A stretch of DNA of 64,000 bases from contig CM019710.1 of the NCBI GenBank assembly GCA_009760885.1, positions 565,471 through 629,470 of the forward strand. The letters are read 5' to 3'. The DNA is from Achatina immaculata (taxonomy: Eukaryota > Mollusca > Gastropoda > Stylommatophora > Achatinidae). A program made the translations under genes and the position numbers. The first letter of the stretch is position 1, and each line of letters opens with the position of its first letter. The notes under the pieces are model-generated. The model did not search any database. It was not told where the DNA came from and was given only the letters and a program-made list of their open reading frames with translations. Below are positions 1 through 11,280 of this stretch, piece by piece.

Positions 1-346
1 CTGACGATGATGATCCTCCGTTAACGATTGATGAGGAGGTATGAGGGAAATATAACTGTGTTGACCAGGCGGATTATTGTGTTGCATTTTCTAGAACTAG
101 AATGTTTGGTTCCACGGTACCAAGACAAACGAGCGGATGATCGTGCCCACGGGACTTTGTATAGGACGGATTTTTGTATTTTTCATTTCTCAATATGGAA
201 TATTTCATTTATTTGTGTCGTGCTTTTCTCAACCATTGGATGTACAGGAGCAAGGTAACAACTTACTTCTTTTTTTGTTTTTTTTTTCTTTCTGTTAGTA
301 TATTTTTTTTATGTCCTCATAGTCCTTTCTAATTTACATTTTTCAT
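1..346. other. Upstream part of the first LINE or unrelated flank
   Basis: No protein similarity is recognised here. The last 100 bases are T-rich and run directly into the first LINE reading frame, so part of this stretch may be the element's 5' untranslated region, but its left boundary cannot be seen. Confidence 0.4.
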
Positions 347-1264
347 TTGTGTTTTTCTGTTTTCAATATGGCTGATAAACTTTCTATTTTAAGTGTTAAC
401 ATTAGGGGACTGAGAAGTAAACTCAGTCAAGTAGTGCACCTAGTACACAAATACAAGCCAGACTTCATCTTTATCCAAGAAACACACATCACCACGGAAA
501 TACGTGCCAACAACATCACACAACTCTTAGGACTCAGACATTCTTGTTTCAGCTTAGGGAATAGACACACAGGAGCAGCAATACTACAAGTATCAGAAGA
601 CTGGCAAATTGTAGGACACAACAGAGACAGCGAAGGTAGAGTAGCAATAGTGGAAATAAAACACACAAGTTCAAACCACAACAAATACACATTAGTCAAT
701 GTATATGCACCAGCTGTGAGAGACCAGCAAATTAACTTCTATGACAAGCTCTCACAGATGCTAACATCATTCCACAGGGGGCAAAACATTATCATAGCAG
801 GAGACTTTAATTGTGTCATGCACGATCTTGATCTGTCGAGAGGAACAATTAACGTACGCCGTGAACTCGAACAAATAGACATACTACACAACATCATAGA
901 CGAACACGGGCTCGTAGACACATACAGAAAGGTGAACCCACATGGTAAGGAAACTACACACACTGACACAATTAACATAAACATGGGACGATCAGCCCGA
1001 ATAGACAGAATATATGTCCCAGAAGGTCTTCTAATAAATGACATCAAACACATAGACACAACCTTAAATTACACAGATCATAAAGCGGTCATGGTCACAT
1101 TAAACGCAACCTTGGCACAACTCAAAAACAAACGCTCCCCACACTGGAAGTTTAATAACAGTTTGCTGGATAATGGAGATTATGTAGATAACATAACGGA
1201 ACTATTACACGCGTACACTCAAGACTTACCTGAATCCAACCTCATAGATACTGGGATGTATTAA
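347..1264 (+). pseudogene. LINE apurinic-like endonuclease domain
   Basis: This is the exonuclease-endonuclease-phosphatase fold that nicks target DNA for target-primed reverse transcription. Counting from the first ATG, visible motifs are N18 in NIRGL, E45 in QETH, VYAP near residue 123, D153 and N155 in GDFN, SARIDRIYV near residue 222, and D244-H245 in TDHKAV. All catalytic positions expected for the family are present. The natural start is probably the second methionine (368, MADKLS). The frame ends at an early stop at 1262 because of a one-base shift near 1250; the continuing frame starts WDVLKNTIRER at 1252. Confidence 0.88.
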
Positions 1265-2688
1265 AGAACACTATCAGAGAGAGAACACAGGTCTTGGCGA
1301 CAAAAATACACAGATACAGACGACAGCAACAACAAATGTTGGAAAATGCTATTAAACTAACCAAGCAGGTAGATCCCAATAGTCCTCACATACATGCGCT
1401 AGAGGAAGAAGTAGAAAAATACCATCAACACAGTTACCAGGGTGCTTTCATCAGAACAAAACTTGCCTCTGCCGTACAAGAAATACCAAGTAAAAAATAT
1501 CTAGGTACAGAACAAAATGTGCAAAGAAGCAGGCAAATACGCAAAATAATAGACATAAATGGACAGGAACAGACAGGCACTACCGGAATAAGCCAAACCT
1601 TTCAAGATTTTTATATACATTTATACTCTGAGGACAAAGGTCAATCAGAAGACATACAAAACAAATTCTTGAACTACGCCAAACAGATTTCTGAAGAAGA
1701 CAAACAAACATTAGACATCCCACTCACGCTAGGAAACCTACAAAATGCGCTTGACACATTCCAAAAGAACAAATCTCCAGGACCGGATGGCCTCACTGCC
1801 GAGTTTTATCAGAAATTCTTCCACATTTTAGGACCTGTCCTACACAAGGTGTTTATTGAAGCCTTCGACAGAAAAGAATTACCCAACAGTCTCAATCAGT
1901 CATACATAACACTCATTAAGAAAAGCAACGCAGACACAACTCAAGTTAAAAATTACAGACCTATCTCGTTACTCAACGTAGACTACAAAATTCTAGCAAA
2001 GTCCCTAACTATGAAACTCAAACCCGTCATGCACACACTTATACATGAGGACCAGCAATGCAGTGTCACCGACAGAAACATAAATACGCATCTACATTTC
2101 CTAAGAGATGTTATCCAATACTCTCACGATAAGAATAGCCAGTCAGCAATCTTATCGCTGGACCAGGAGAAGGCTTTCGATAGAGTTTCCCATTCTTTCC
2201 TCCAGAAAACCTTGTCCAAATGTAATCTTGGGAACTACATCAGAGACTGGATACAAATTCTATACAACAAACCAGAAAGCAGACTTTTAATAAACCATAC
2301 CCTCAGTGAACCAATACGGTTAACCAGATCTGTACGTCAGGGCTGCCCACTATCACCCCTGTTGTATGTGTTAACTCTAGAGCCACTCCTGGAGAGAATC
2401 AGGCAAGAGACAATAGTCAAAGGAATCTTTATTCCTGGAATGGGAGAGAGGAAGTCGTTGGCCTATGCTGACGACACAATCTTCTTTCCCTCCAATATAT
2501 CCTCTATCAGGTTTATTCTAGACATATTTGCAGAGTTCGGACAGGGCAGCGGGGCTAAAATAAACATTCAAAAATCACATATAATGGGTTTAGGTAAATG
2601 GACCAACAAAACAGACTTCCCTTTCACATTAATACAAGTCAACAACATTAAAATATACGGAATTATTTACAGCTACGCCTTCAAATAA
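1252..2688 (+). pseudogene. LINE reverse transcriptase domain
   Basis: RNA-directed DNA polymerase of the same LINE, read in another frame from the endonuclease. There is no ATG at the front of the open stretch (the first candidate, at 1294, is TTG), which fits a frameshifted continuation and not a separate gene. Reverse transcriptase blocks are in order: KSPGPDG (1771), NYRPISLLN (about 1951), LDQEKAFDRV with its catalytic Asp (2158-2187), VRQGCPLSPLLY (about 2332) and AYADDTIFF (2461-2487), so all three catalytic aspartates are intact. The frame stops at 2686-2688; the protein continues from 2681 in the next frame, showing a one-base shift. Confidence 0.9.
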
Positions 2689-3728
2689 CATCAAAGCAAG
2701 ATGGCGAAATATAATTGAAAAAATTAAAAACAGACTGGAAATTTACAAATACAGAACCACCACCATATTCGGCAGAAGTGTCGCAGTCAACACTTGCATC
2801 ATACCACAGCTTATATATACCGCAAACATATTCCCCCTGCCTAAACAGTCACTTAAGGAAATAAATTCAATGATTAGAGACTTTATTTTCCGACGCACAG
2901 TACGCAGCATCCAACAGAAAACCTTGATGCAAGACAAAAATAGAGGGGGCATCTCCCTACAAGACATAGCAACAAAGATCCAGGCACTCAGGATCAAATA
3001 TATAGGACAAATCATCCAACAGCCACACAAACATACTCTAGCCCACTACTACGTTGGGCTGAGGCTTCTTAAACTGTGTAAATTAAACAATATACACCCC
3101 CATCACTTTGGCACTATACCGCTCTTCTACAGACAATGCATACAAAGTGTAACTGGGAATGAACGTTTAATACGCATGAAAACATCATGCATATACAAAC
3201 ATCTGGTCAGGAAACAGGAGCCTCCATTACAGTGCAGAATAAAGAGAGGATACAAATACTTCATCACCGACTACACACAATCATTTCAAAACCTACACAA
3301 GAAAGGAATCACGCCAAGTGCACGAGAGATAACATACAGACTATTGTTCAACATGACACCGACCACACAAGGGATCGCCCACAGATTCCACAGACTGATC
3401 AGATGTAAACTATGTAGACTGAACACACAAGAAACGGAAGAACACATTTTCTTTCAGTGCAGAACCGTTTCTTTAGCCTTAGAATTTTTGACTCAGGAGA
3501 TAGCAACAAGAACAACAGAGAAAGTAGACATATACAGAGCAATAATGTTAAACACCATTCCTCGAACAGAAACAAACAGCCATACGCAGTGTCATCATCC
3601 TTGCTGAGTTTAGGTATGTTGTTTGGTCATGTAGGAATAGGGCCACATTTGAAAATAGAATTTTTACAAAAGAACTTCTCCTGTACATTTTCAAACAAAA
3701 ATTGTTACAGCTTTCAACCAGTTTCTAG
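2681..3728 (+). pseudogene. LINE C-terminal region with zinc knuckle
   Basis: Continues the polymerase in the endonuclease frame: thumb and connection sequence (NIKARWRNIIEKIKNRL), then a basic region, then CKLCRLNTQETEEHIFFQC at about 3406-3462, a CxxC-HxxxxC knuckle typical of LINE C-termini. The frame stops at 3605, but about 35 further plausible residues (starting VIILAEFRYVVW) follow in a shifted frame and end at a TAG near 3726, which I take as the original stop. Confidence 0.75.
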
Positions 3729-4079
3729 TGCATATTTATTTCTGTGTACACCCCGTGGGTGAAAGAGAAGGCTTTAGCCGAATACAAGCACTGTCCATCA
3801 CTAGAGAGAAAGTTAACGAAGAGAGTGAGAGAGAGTGAGAAAGGGTCCTGATAGTAGGTGAGAGGATGTGTGTCTGTGGTTATACTATTACTATACACCT
3901 TTGTTGTAACGTTTTATGTACAAAGCATTCGCGTTATCATACTCCATGCTGTCACCTCACGGTTTGTAAAGCCCACCATCTCATTATTTCATTCCACGGG
4001 CAATCATCCTCAACTCACGTCACATGTACATGCTTCGTTATTGTCTATTTGAAAGTTTGTTTTTTTTTGGAAAGATTTG

Positions 4080-4081
4080 GA

Positions 4082-4112
<31 letters not shown>

Positions 4113-4342
4113 AAAAAAAAAAGAACGGAAAAAAAAAAAAAAAAATGAACAAAAAAAAAAAAAAAATGAAACAAAAAAAAAAAATAATATAAAACAAAAA
4201 ATAAAAAAAAAAAAAAAAATATAAAACACAAAAAAGAAGAAAAATAAAAATGACCTGGCTCGGTTGACTCGCCCTTGGTGGTTTTGGTGCTTGCTGAATT
4301 TGCATATAAAATATTAAATAAAAATAAAAAAAAAAAAAAAAA
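4080..4342 (+). repeat. A-rich 3' tail of the first LINE
   Basis: Poly-A runs broken by single G or C bases (4080-4250), a 70-base non-A segment, then a terminal A-run ending at 4342. It looks like two successive poly-A tails. The lysine-rich and phenylalanine-rich open frames here are translation artefacts of A-runs. Confidence 0.85.
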
Positions 4343-4718
4343 AGAGGTTAAAGGTAGCAGCTAAAAACAAAGAACTAGATAGAGAGCTGTTACGGAAAGA
4401 TAAAGCAATACAAGAACAATATAAGTACATAACAGATATAATGCTATAGAGAACAATGAAACGATTGATGAACGCTTAAAGAATCTATTCAGCAAACATC
4501 TATCGAAATCCTACCTCTAAATAAACCACACACCAAACAGTGGTGGATGACAGAAGAAACTTTGCAACTAATGCATCGGAGAAGAAGTCTTAAGGAAGAT
4601 AAAGATGAATATGATAAAATAAATAAAAAGTAAGACACAAATGCAATAAAGATAAAGAAGAGTGGCTAAATAAGAAATTAGTGAAATAGAGACAAAACAT
4701 CATGGAAACGCAAGAGAT

Positions 4719-5268
4719 ATGTACAAACAAATAAAGGAGTTAACAAACAAAAGGACATACCACAAGACTGGTTGCCTGAAGTCAAAAGAGGTACATACGA
4801 TAATGGACAGAATTGAAATAATGGCAAGATGGTGCGAATACATTAGAGAACTCTATGAGGACAAGAAAAGCGAAATAGATATATCAAATAATAATAAAGA
4901 ACCTCTCATATGGAAAGAAGAAGTGGAAGAAGCCATCAAACACATAAAAAACAACAAAGCACCAGGACCAGATAGAATCACCAAGGAAGAATTTAAAGCA
5001 TTAGGGGAGCTTGGCATAGAAATAGTTACCAGATTGCCGAATGACATCTGTAACAGTATCTATGTCCCGTCAAACCTTGTGCAATCAGTTTTCATAGCCC
5101 TACCAAAGAAACAAGGTGCAGTTGAATGTGAAGACCATCGAACCATTAGTCTTATGAACCATGTTACCAAAATCCTGCTTCGTATTGTCATGAGAAGAGT
5201 CAAGGGCAAAATAAAACCAGAAATCGCTGAAGAACAGTGCGGCTTCATCGAAGGAAAAAGCACAAGTA

Positions 5269-5307
<39 letters not shown>

Positions 5308-5348
5308 CAATGACGGAAAGATCAATAGAAGTAAAGACGGACCTATAA
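4719..5348 (+). pseudogene. Reverse transcriptase fragment of second LINE
   Basis: Holds the N-terminal fingers and palm: NNKAPGPDRITKEEFKALG, IALPKKQGAVECEDHRTISLMNHVTKIL and EEQCGFIEGKSTSNAI. At 5274-5307 the coding sequence runs into a (TA)n microsatellite giving alternating Tyr-Ile, then returns to recognisable protein (TMTERSIEVKTDL) before a stop at 5346. The TA tract is best read as a microsatellite grown out of an AT-rich coding stretch. Confidence 0.82.
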
Positions 5349-6000
5349 TTATGCTTCATACTGTACAGAATTTAATAAAGTGAGACACACAGAAATTATA
5401 AGAATGCTGGAAGACATCAACATAAATGCGAAAGATCTGAAACTCATCAAAACATACTGGCAGCAACCAGCAACAATGAAGGTTGAAAACCAAATAGGAG
5501 CATTCCAAGATAAACAATTGGAAGTGAGACAAGGATGTGATCTATCTCCTGACCTCTTCTCCTTGTCAACGAAAACATAATGAGAAATATAGAGTTTGGC
5601 AGGAATATCAATTGGCGGGTGCAACTTTAACAACTTAAGAAATGCAGACGACACAGTTCTGATTGCCAAAAAGTGAAGGGGAGCTATAGGCTCTTCTGGA
5701 CATCATGGATCGTGAAAGTAAAAGTAAAGATCTCATCTCAGTCTGAATAAAAAGAATACTGAAGTGATGGTCATCTCAAAGAAAAGAATACCATCCAAAT
5801 ATAGCATTACCATCTATGGTACAGAACTGAAACAATGTGACAGATTCAAGTACTTAGAAACAATTATAACAGCTGATGGGAAATGTCACAACGAAATAAA
5901 AAGCAGACGTGCGCAGGCCAAGTCAGCATTCCAGAAAATGAGAAATATCTTGTGCAACAGATCCATATCAATGGAAACAAGATTCTGAGGACATAAATGT
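5349..6000 (+). pseudogene. Reverse transcriptase palm and thumb remnant of second LINE
   Basis: Continues the polymerase with RHTEIIRMLEDININAKDLK, then VRQGCDLSPDLFSL (5525-5566), then the catalytic YADD block as NADDTVLIA near 5640-5670, where the tyrosine codon appears mutated to Asn. After it come STOP codons and frameshifts, then EVMVISKKR and LKQCDRFKYLETIITADGK (5761-5880). Motif order is right but the gene is clearly dead. Confidence 0.78.
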
Positions 6001-6157
6001 TACATCGAGCCAATTTTGTTTTATGGATGTGAAGCATGATCCATGAATAAGAGAGTCCAGCGAGAAATGGAGGCCATGGAAATGTGGTTCATAAGAAGGA
6101 TGTTGAAGTTACCATGGACAGCTAAGAAAACCAACGAAGAAGTCTTAAGAGAGGATA

Positions 6158-6328
6158 CAATAATTGGTGTATAAGTATACAACTATACACTAAGCACTGC
6201 AGTAAAGCTGTGATACCAGAATGTATAACATCGGAAAAAAAGTAGGAGCAGCTTTATTACTTAACGATTACTTCATTTGTAATCGTTAAGTAATAAAGCT
6301 GCTCCTACTTTTTTTCCGATGTTATACA
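6158..6328 (+). mobile_element. 171-bp hairpin element inserted in the second LINE
   Basis: The LINE sequence TTAAGAGAGGATA occurs at 6145-6157 and again at 6329-6341, a perfect 13-bp target-site duplication around an insert that the LINE does not explain. The insert has a 64-base head (with GTGTATA and TATACAC as a short inverted repeat, then GCACTGCAGTAAAGCTGTG) followed by a perfect 49-bp inverted repeat (6222-6270 against 6280-6328) with a 9-base loop. There is no open frame. A related insert lies at 33852-34033 in opposite orientation and a head-only match at 62963-63020. It is a non-autonomous mobile element; the long duplication fits insertion by a LINE-like machinery or a foldback transposon. 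The family is not recognised. Confidence 0.8.
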
Positions 6329-6617
6329 TTAAGAGAGGATAGAGTTAAAAAGCAAATTACAGCAAAGATCAGAGGCAGACAAGCGAGATTTGTAGGACAT
6401 TTTCTGAGAAGAGGAAAATTTGAACAAATTGTGGCAACTGGAAAAAATTGAGGGAAGACGAGACAGAAGAAGACAGAGAGAAGTTAATGGATAGGCTGTC
6501 AGTGTGGCTATGAAGAAAGTCACCGGCGGATCTCATAATCAAGTCTAAAGACAGGGAACTGTGGAGAGAAATGATCGCCTACGCTAAGCGGCACGGCACT
6601 TGATTGATTGACTTACA

Positions 6618-6878
6618 TCAACATTGCATTGAACTGATGTTCCTGTGAATAAACATTGCAAGAAACTTGATGACCCTCATATCACGAGAACATAGGAAAA
6701 CTTTCCATCCAAATACTTTTCATAACCAACATACATGATATCAATATATATATATATATATATATACATATATATATACACATATATATGCACATATATA
6801 TCTTATCTTATATCTTATATCCTTCCCGTGCCGTTAGACGTCACATAGGGCTCGCAAAGTAGTTCGCCAATTGTTCTC

Positions 6879-6937
<59 letters not shown>

Positions 6938-7435
6938 TAACAAAACGGCATCAACACATGACAAAAATGCATGATATGAACCATTGTTATTTTCTTACAT
7001 AATAAACCAAATTGTATTATCTGCATAGAACCGATATACTCTCACGTTTATCAACACAGTTATCAATCTGTATATAAGATATATCAAAATAGAATCACAA
7101 ATCGTCCTACACCCCTGCAATGCACACCTATAGTTGCTCCCAGCACTTTATGCTATCATCCCCACAAAAATAATCTGTAAATAACAAACGCATACATACA
7201 TAAACCAACCTCGGTGAGATCATCGTCTACAACAGCATATCACATTATATTTACAACGTAATCACTGTAGGCCACAATAATACTGAATATACTGAAATAT
7301 CAAGAACAACAGCATCCAGGTAAACAAAGCAACGACTCGCCCATCGACCACATATCCCGAACTAACTAGAAACTATTTTTGCAAGCCCTTTCTTTCTAAA
7401 ATAGGTTTCACAGTCGGGTCCTGTCTTGTTTTATA
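6618..7435. other. AT-rich spacer with TA microsatellites
   Basis: No gene seen. Contains TA tracts at 6742-6800 and 6879-6933 and, at about 6821-6875, a 50-base scrap (CCGTGCCGTTAGACGTCACA) matching the 3' end of the LINE fragment at 19318-19560. The rest is unrecognised. Confidence 0.6.
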
Positions 7436-7439
7436 TCAC

Positions 7440-7700
7440 ACTGGAACTGCGAGCTGGTGTTCTTTGTTGCCGATGTTGTGAAGGTGTTGAGGCGCAGCAT
7501 AGTGTCGGATTGGGAGCGGGTTATGGTGACTCTTTGTTCAGTCCCTGAGAGGAGCTAAAAAAGCAAGGGGCGTGCAGTACTTCTTTAACAGACTCCACCA
7601 TCATGGGGATTAGGAGATCCCTGCCTAGTTAACCAGGTTAGGCCTGTTACTAGACGCGCTAACGGAGAGGCGGGACGGGGCTCTACTATGGTTCGCCAAC
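7440..7700 (+). repeat. Dispersed repeat family A, copy 1
   Basis: Shares a 250-bp core with copies at 12970, 21407, 57062 and 58355: GCGAGCTGGTGTTCTTTG, GTTGAGGC.CAGCAT, TCAGTCCC.GAG, then AGACTCCACCATCATGGGGA, GTTAGCCAGG-like and TACTAGA..GCTAACGGAGA. No coding frame is preserved between copies. It may be a SINE or the tail of an unseen larger element. Confidence 0.75.
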
Positions 7701-7794
7701 ATTTATGCTTGCATGCCAGATGTGGGTCGCAGACTGCCGAATTGGACAGCTTTTTCGCTCCCTTCCAGCCGAGAAATCTCATTATAGTTAGGCA

Positions 7795-7877
7795 ACTTGG
7801 ACTCTACCGGCCGCATTTGAACCATGCTCTTTGCCCTGAGAGAATTCTGCGCTAACCACTTGGCTACTTAGTCGCCC
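7795..7877 (-). mobile_element. tRNA-derived SINE head
   Basis: On the minus strand the sequence has an RNA polymerase III A box, TAGCCAAGTGG (7866-7856), and a B box, GGTTCAAATGC (7823-7813), at tRNA-like spacing. It lies immediately beside a 57-bp tandem array whose unit copies its 5' half. Confidence 0.7.
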
Positions 7878-8295
7878 ATGTAAGATATGTAACTGAGAGA
7901 CTTGTGCTTTAACCGCTTCCCTACTTAGCCGCCCATGTAAGAGATGTAACTGAGAGACTTGTGCTTTAACCGCTTCCCTACTTAGCCGCCCATGTAAGAG
8001 ATATAACTGAGAGACTTGTGCTTTAACCGCTTCGTTACTTAGTCGCCCATGTAAGAGATGTAGCTGAGAGACTTGTGCTTTAACCGCTTCCCTACTTAGT
8101 CGCCCATGTAAGAGATGTAGCTGAGAGACTTGTGCTTTAACCTCTTCGCTACTTAGTCGCCCATGTAAGAGATGTAGCTGAGAGACTTGTGCTTTAACCG
8201 CTTCGTTACTTAGTCGCCCATGTAAGAGATGTAACTGAGAGACTTGTGCTTTAACCGCTTCCCTACTTAGCCGCCCATGTAAGAGATGCGGCTGA
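7878..8295. repeat. 57-bp minisatellite, about 7 units, derived from a SINE A-box region
   Basis: Units begin AGAGACTTGTGCTTTAACCG and contain TTAGCCGCCCATGTAAGAGA. On the minus strand each holds a degenerate A box (TAGGGAAGCGG) preceded by ATGGGCGGC, matching the 5' half of the adjacent SINE head. The unit is 19 codons, so the minus strand shows a 172-residue open frame of repeated KAQVSQLHLLHGRLS; no evidence supports it as a protein. Confidence 0.85.
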
Positions 8296-8299
8296 GGAA

Positions 8300-8690
8300 G
8301 TACCACATGTAGGCAGCTTATTAAACCTTCAGTGACTTAAGTTATTTTATCTGGCAAAGATTTTGACCGATGCTACATTCAGTCTGGTTTCTTGCATCCT
8401 TCAACCTTTCTTTCGTCTCAGTCTCCACCTTTTACACTATCAACATCCATGGGCGGACAGGAACGGCAAAAGACCACATAAAACGGAGGGCTATTGTCCG
8501 TTGAGAGGAAAAAAAATATACGAATCACAATTGAAAAGAAAAAATAGACTAAAAGTGTGAGTGACTCCCATATACGGGACAATGGAATGAAAATAATACT
8601 GTTGTTGATAGGATGGATTATATCAGTGAAACACTGGCAGGATCGGCAGTGAGGCTTCATCTTTCACAGCTGTTAAAGCTCACTGTTTTG
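8300..8690. other. No recognised feature
   Basis: Unremarkable AT-rich sequence with only short random frames. Confidence 0.5.
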
Positions 8691-8875
8691 TTAAAGCACG
8701 AGTATGGGTGTATGCGCGCGCGCGTATGCGTGTTTGTTATGGTCGTATGTTTGGGTTTCTTTTTCAGATTTTGTCCCAGGGTTTGGCAGAACGAGATGGA
8801 TCGATAGTATGAGAAGGCAAATACAAATACTAGGACATTTTTCTTCATCTGTCCATTTTCGTCTTATTCTTAAAA

Positions 8876-9105
8876 TCATCATCATCGTCATCTTCTTCGT
8901 TGTTCACGATCATCATCATCATCATCATCATCATCATAGTAATACTAATAATAATATTATTTCATCATCATCACTTTTATTCTTCTTCTTTATTATTATA
9001 GTCGTCTTATTATTATTGTTTTTCGTTATCATCATCGTTACAATATTCTTCTTCTCTTTTATCATCATCGTCATCATCATCTTCTTCTTCTTCTTCTTCT
9101 CGTCA
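8876..9105. repeat. ATC/TTC trinucleotide-rich tract
   Basis: Imperfect (ATC)n, (ATT)n and (TTC)n runs. The long frame over it is low-complexity His, Ile, Ser and Phe. Confidence 0.85.
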
Positions 9106-9478
9106 GTAAAGCCTGAACACATATCTCACTGTTTGATACAGGAAACTTCTCTTTCCCACGCCTGCCTCTCTTCTCTCTCTCTCTCCCATCACCCCCCTCT
9201 CTCTCTCCCCTGGGCCCATTCTCCCATCATCTGTTCCACTTTGTCCACAGACACTCGGACCACTGCTTTCCATGATCTTCCTGATCGAAATCGTCTTGGA
9301 TTTCAATAGTTTCTCAAGCTCTCGTCTCAGGCTCGATAATCATCAATGTCTGGAGTATTTTCTCTTCTAAAGATGTTTCTTCTATTTTTTGTTTCGTTTT
9401 CATTTCAGAAAATCCTAAATTTAAAGTGTTTTGAAATAGAAACCGCCGAAAGCTGAAACGCAGCAAACTGCGATGAAA
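9106..9478. other. Low-complexity flank without recognised gene
   Basis: Contains a short CT-rich run (9165-9210). Otherwise nothing is recognised. Confidence 0.45.
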
Positions 9479-9541
9479 AGGGGGGGGGGGGGGGGTGGGG
9501 TGGGGTGGGGTGGAAAGGGGGGTGGAAAAAAGGGGGAGGGG
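9479..9541 (+). repeat. G-rich tract
   Basis: A run of about 16 G followed by repeated GGGGT and further G blocks, enough G-runs for a G-quadruplex on the plus strand. Confidence 0.7.
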
Positions 9542-9598
9542 CCACACAGGCTTCATGATAAATGTTAGGATCTTTTCTCAACGATACGTTGTGTCAGG

Positions 9599-10223
<625 letters not shown>

Positions 10224-10229
10224 TGAACC

Positions 10230-10965
10230 TTAAGTGCCCAGGGCACATGGGGCTTCCGCAAGAGTTTTCCACAAATGCCTGTCCTTCGCCTTTTTTTCTG
10301 CTCTTGCCCAGGTGAGCCCTCTACTGCTCACCATCCTTTCTGTTGTTCTTCTCCATGTCTCTTTTGGTCTACCCTTACTTCTGTTCCCCTGTGGTGTCCA
10401 TCTTAGTGCTATTTTTGGTAGTGAGTTGTCAGACATTCGGAGCACATGTCCCAACCATCGCCAGCGTCTTTCCTCAATAACTGTTGTCAGTGGTTTCATC
10501 TGCATTTCTGCTAATAAGATGTTATTTCTTATGGTGTTTGGCCAAAATATTTTTCTAATTCTTCGTAAACATTTAGTCTGGAAAGAATTCAACTTGTTTT
10601 CTATGGTTTTGGTGATTTTCCAGCATTCACTTCCATAGAGTAGTACACTTAGAACATTACTCTTAAATATCCTGATTTTCATATTTATGCTTAGTTTTTT
10701 TTTTATTTCCATATAGTCTGTAGCATTGCAAAAGCCTGGTTTGCTCAAGTAAGTCTGCTGTTGATGTCCTCTGTGCTGTCTCCATTTTCTACTACTCTGC
10801 TGCCAAGGTATACAAATTCGTTGACCTCCTCCACTAACTTGTTATCTACTCTGAGTACATTTCTGTTGTTCACATTTTGCTTCATTAACTTTGTCTTTCG
10901 TACTTTGATCTTTAGTCCTATGTTGTTTGCATTCTGAGTTAGCTTGTTTATTTTGTCTTGCATAT
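10230..10965 (-). pseudogene. LINE reverse transcriptase C-terminal fragment
   Basis: Read on the minus strand, 10963-10745 gives IKVRKTKLMKQN and EEVNEFVYLGSRVVENGDS, and, after a frameshift, 10748-10230 gives IRIFKSNVLSVLLYGSECW, FQTKCLRRIRKIFW, ERRWRWLGHVLRM and GRPKETWRRTTERM. These are the thumb and C-terminal blocks that follow YADD in a widespread animal LINE group. 5'-truncated; lies between two TCTA/TCTG tracts, so it was probably inserted into, or near, a tetranucleotide tract. Confidence 0.88.
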
Positions 10966-10973
10966 CTTTGTGG

Positions 10974-11280
10974 CCCGTCTGTCTGCTATCTATCTATCTG
11001 TGTCTTTCTATGTGTCTGCTATCTATCTATCTGTGTCTGTCTATGTGTCTGCTATCTATCTATCTGTGTCTGTCTATGTGTCTGCTATCTATCTATCTGT
11101 GTCTGTCTATGTGTCTGCTATCTATCTATCTGTGTCTATGTGTCTGCTATCTATCTGTCTGTCTATGTGTCTGCTATCTATCTATCTGTGTAGATCTATC
11201 TGTCTGCTATCTACCTGTTTCTGTTATCTGTCTGCTATCTGTCTACGTGTGTCTGCCTGTCTGTCCCTCTGTCCGTCTTT
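10974..11280. repeat. 33-bp minisatellite of TCTA/TCTG composition
   Basis: About seven units of CTGCTATCTATCTATCTG plus TGTCTGTCTATGTGT, decaying at the right end. Gives 11-residue repeats in translation (LSICVCLCVCY), not a gene. Confidence 0.88.

Larger units (their letters stand above)
347..4342 (+). mobile_element. Nearly full-length non-LTR retrotransposon (LINE), Tx1/L1-like group
   Basis: One reading frame with the domain order of an APE-type LINE: endonuclease, reverse transcriptase and a C-terminal CCHC-like zinc knuckle. The likely start is the ATG at 368 (MADKLS) and the likely stop is near 3726. The frame is broken by what look like three single-base shifts, near 1250, 2680 and 3590, because homologous-looking protein resumes at once in another frame each time. 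A 600-base 3' tail follows, containing long A-runs (4080-4230), an AATAAA-like signal near 4315 and a terminal A-run to 4342. The Tx1/L1 placement rests on the reverse transcriptase block style (LDQEKAFDRV, RQGCPLSPLLY) and is tentative. It can make no full protein as it stands. Confidence 0.85.
4343..6617 (+). mobile_element. Second, 5'-truncated and decayed LINE
   Basis: Begins directly after the poly-A tail of the first LINE and lacks an endonuclease. Reverse transcriptase and C-terminal motifs follow over three frames with several stops. The 3' end is GGCACGGCACTTGATTGATTGAC, that is, a short (TGAT)n tail. The family is different from the first LINE; the text APGPDRITKEEFKALG, EDHRTISLMNHVTKILLRIV and FKYLETIITADGK is typical of a LINE group common in mollusc genomes, whose exact clade I cannot fix. 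It is interrupted by a hairpin element at 6158-6328. Confidence 0.85.

Noticed and set aside
4010..4305. Phenylalanine- or lysine-rich frames on both strands
   Set aside because: They come from the poly-A tail of the first LINE.
6158..6328. Hammerhead-type ribozyme in the hairpin element
   Set aside because: I looked for the CTGATGA and GAAA core in the element and did not find it.
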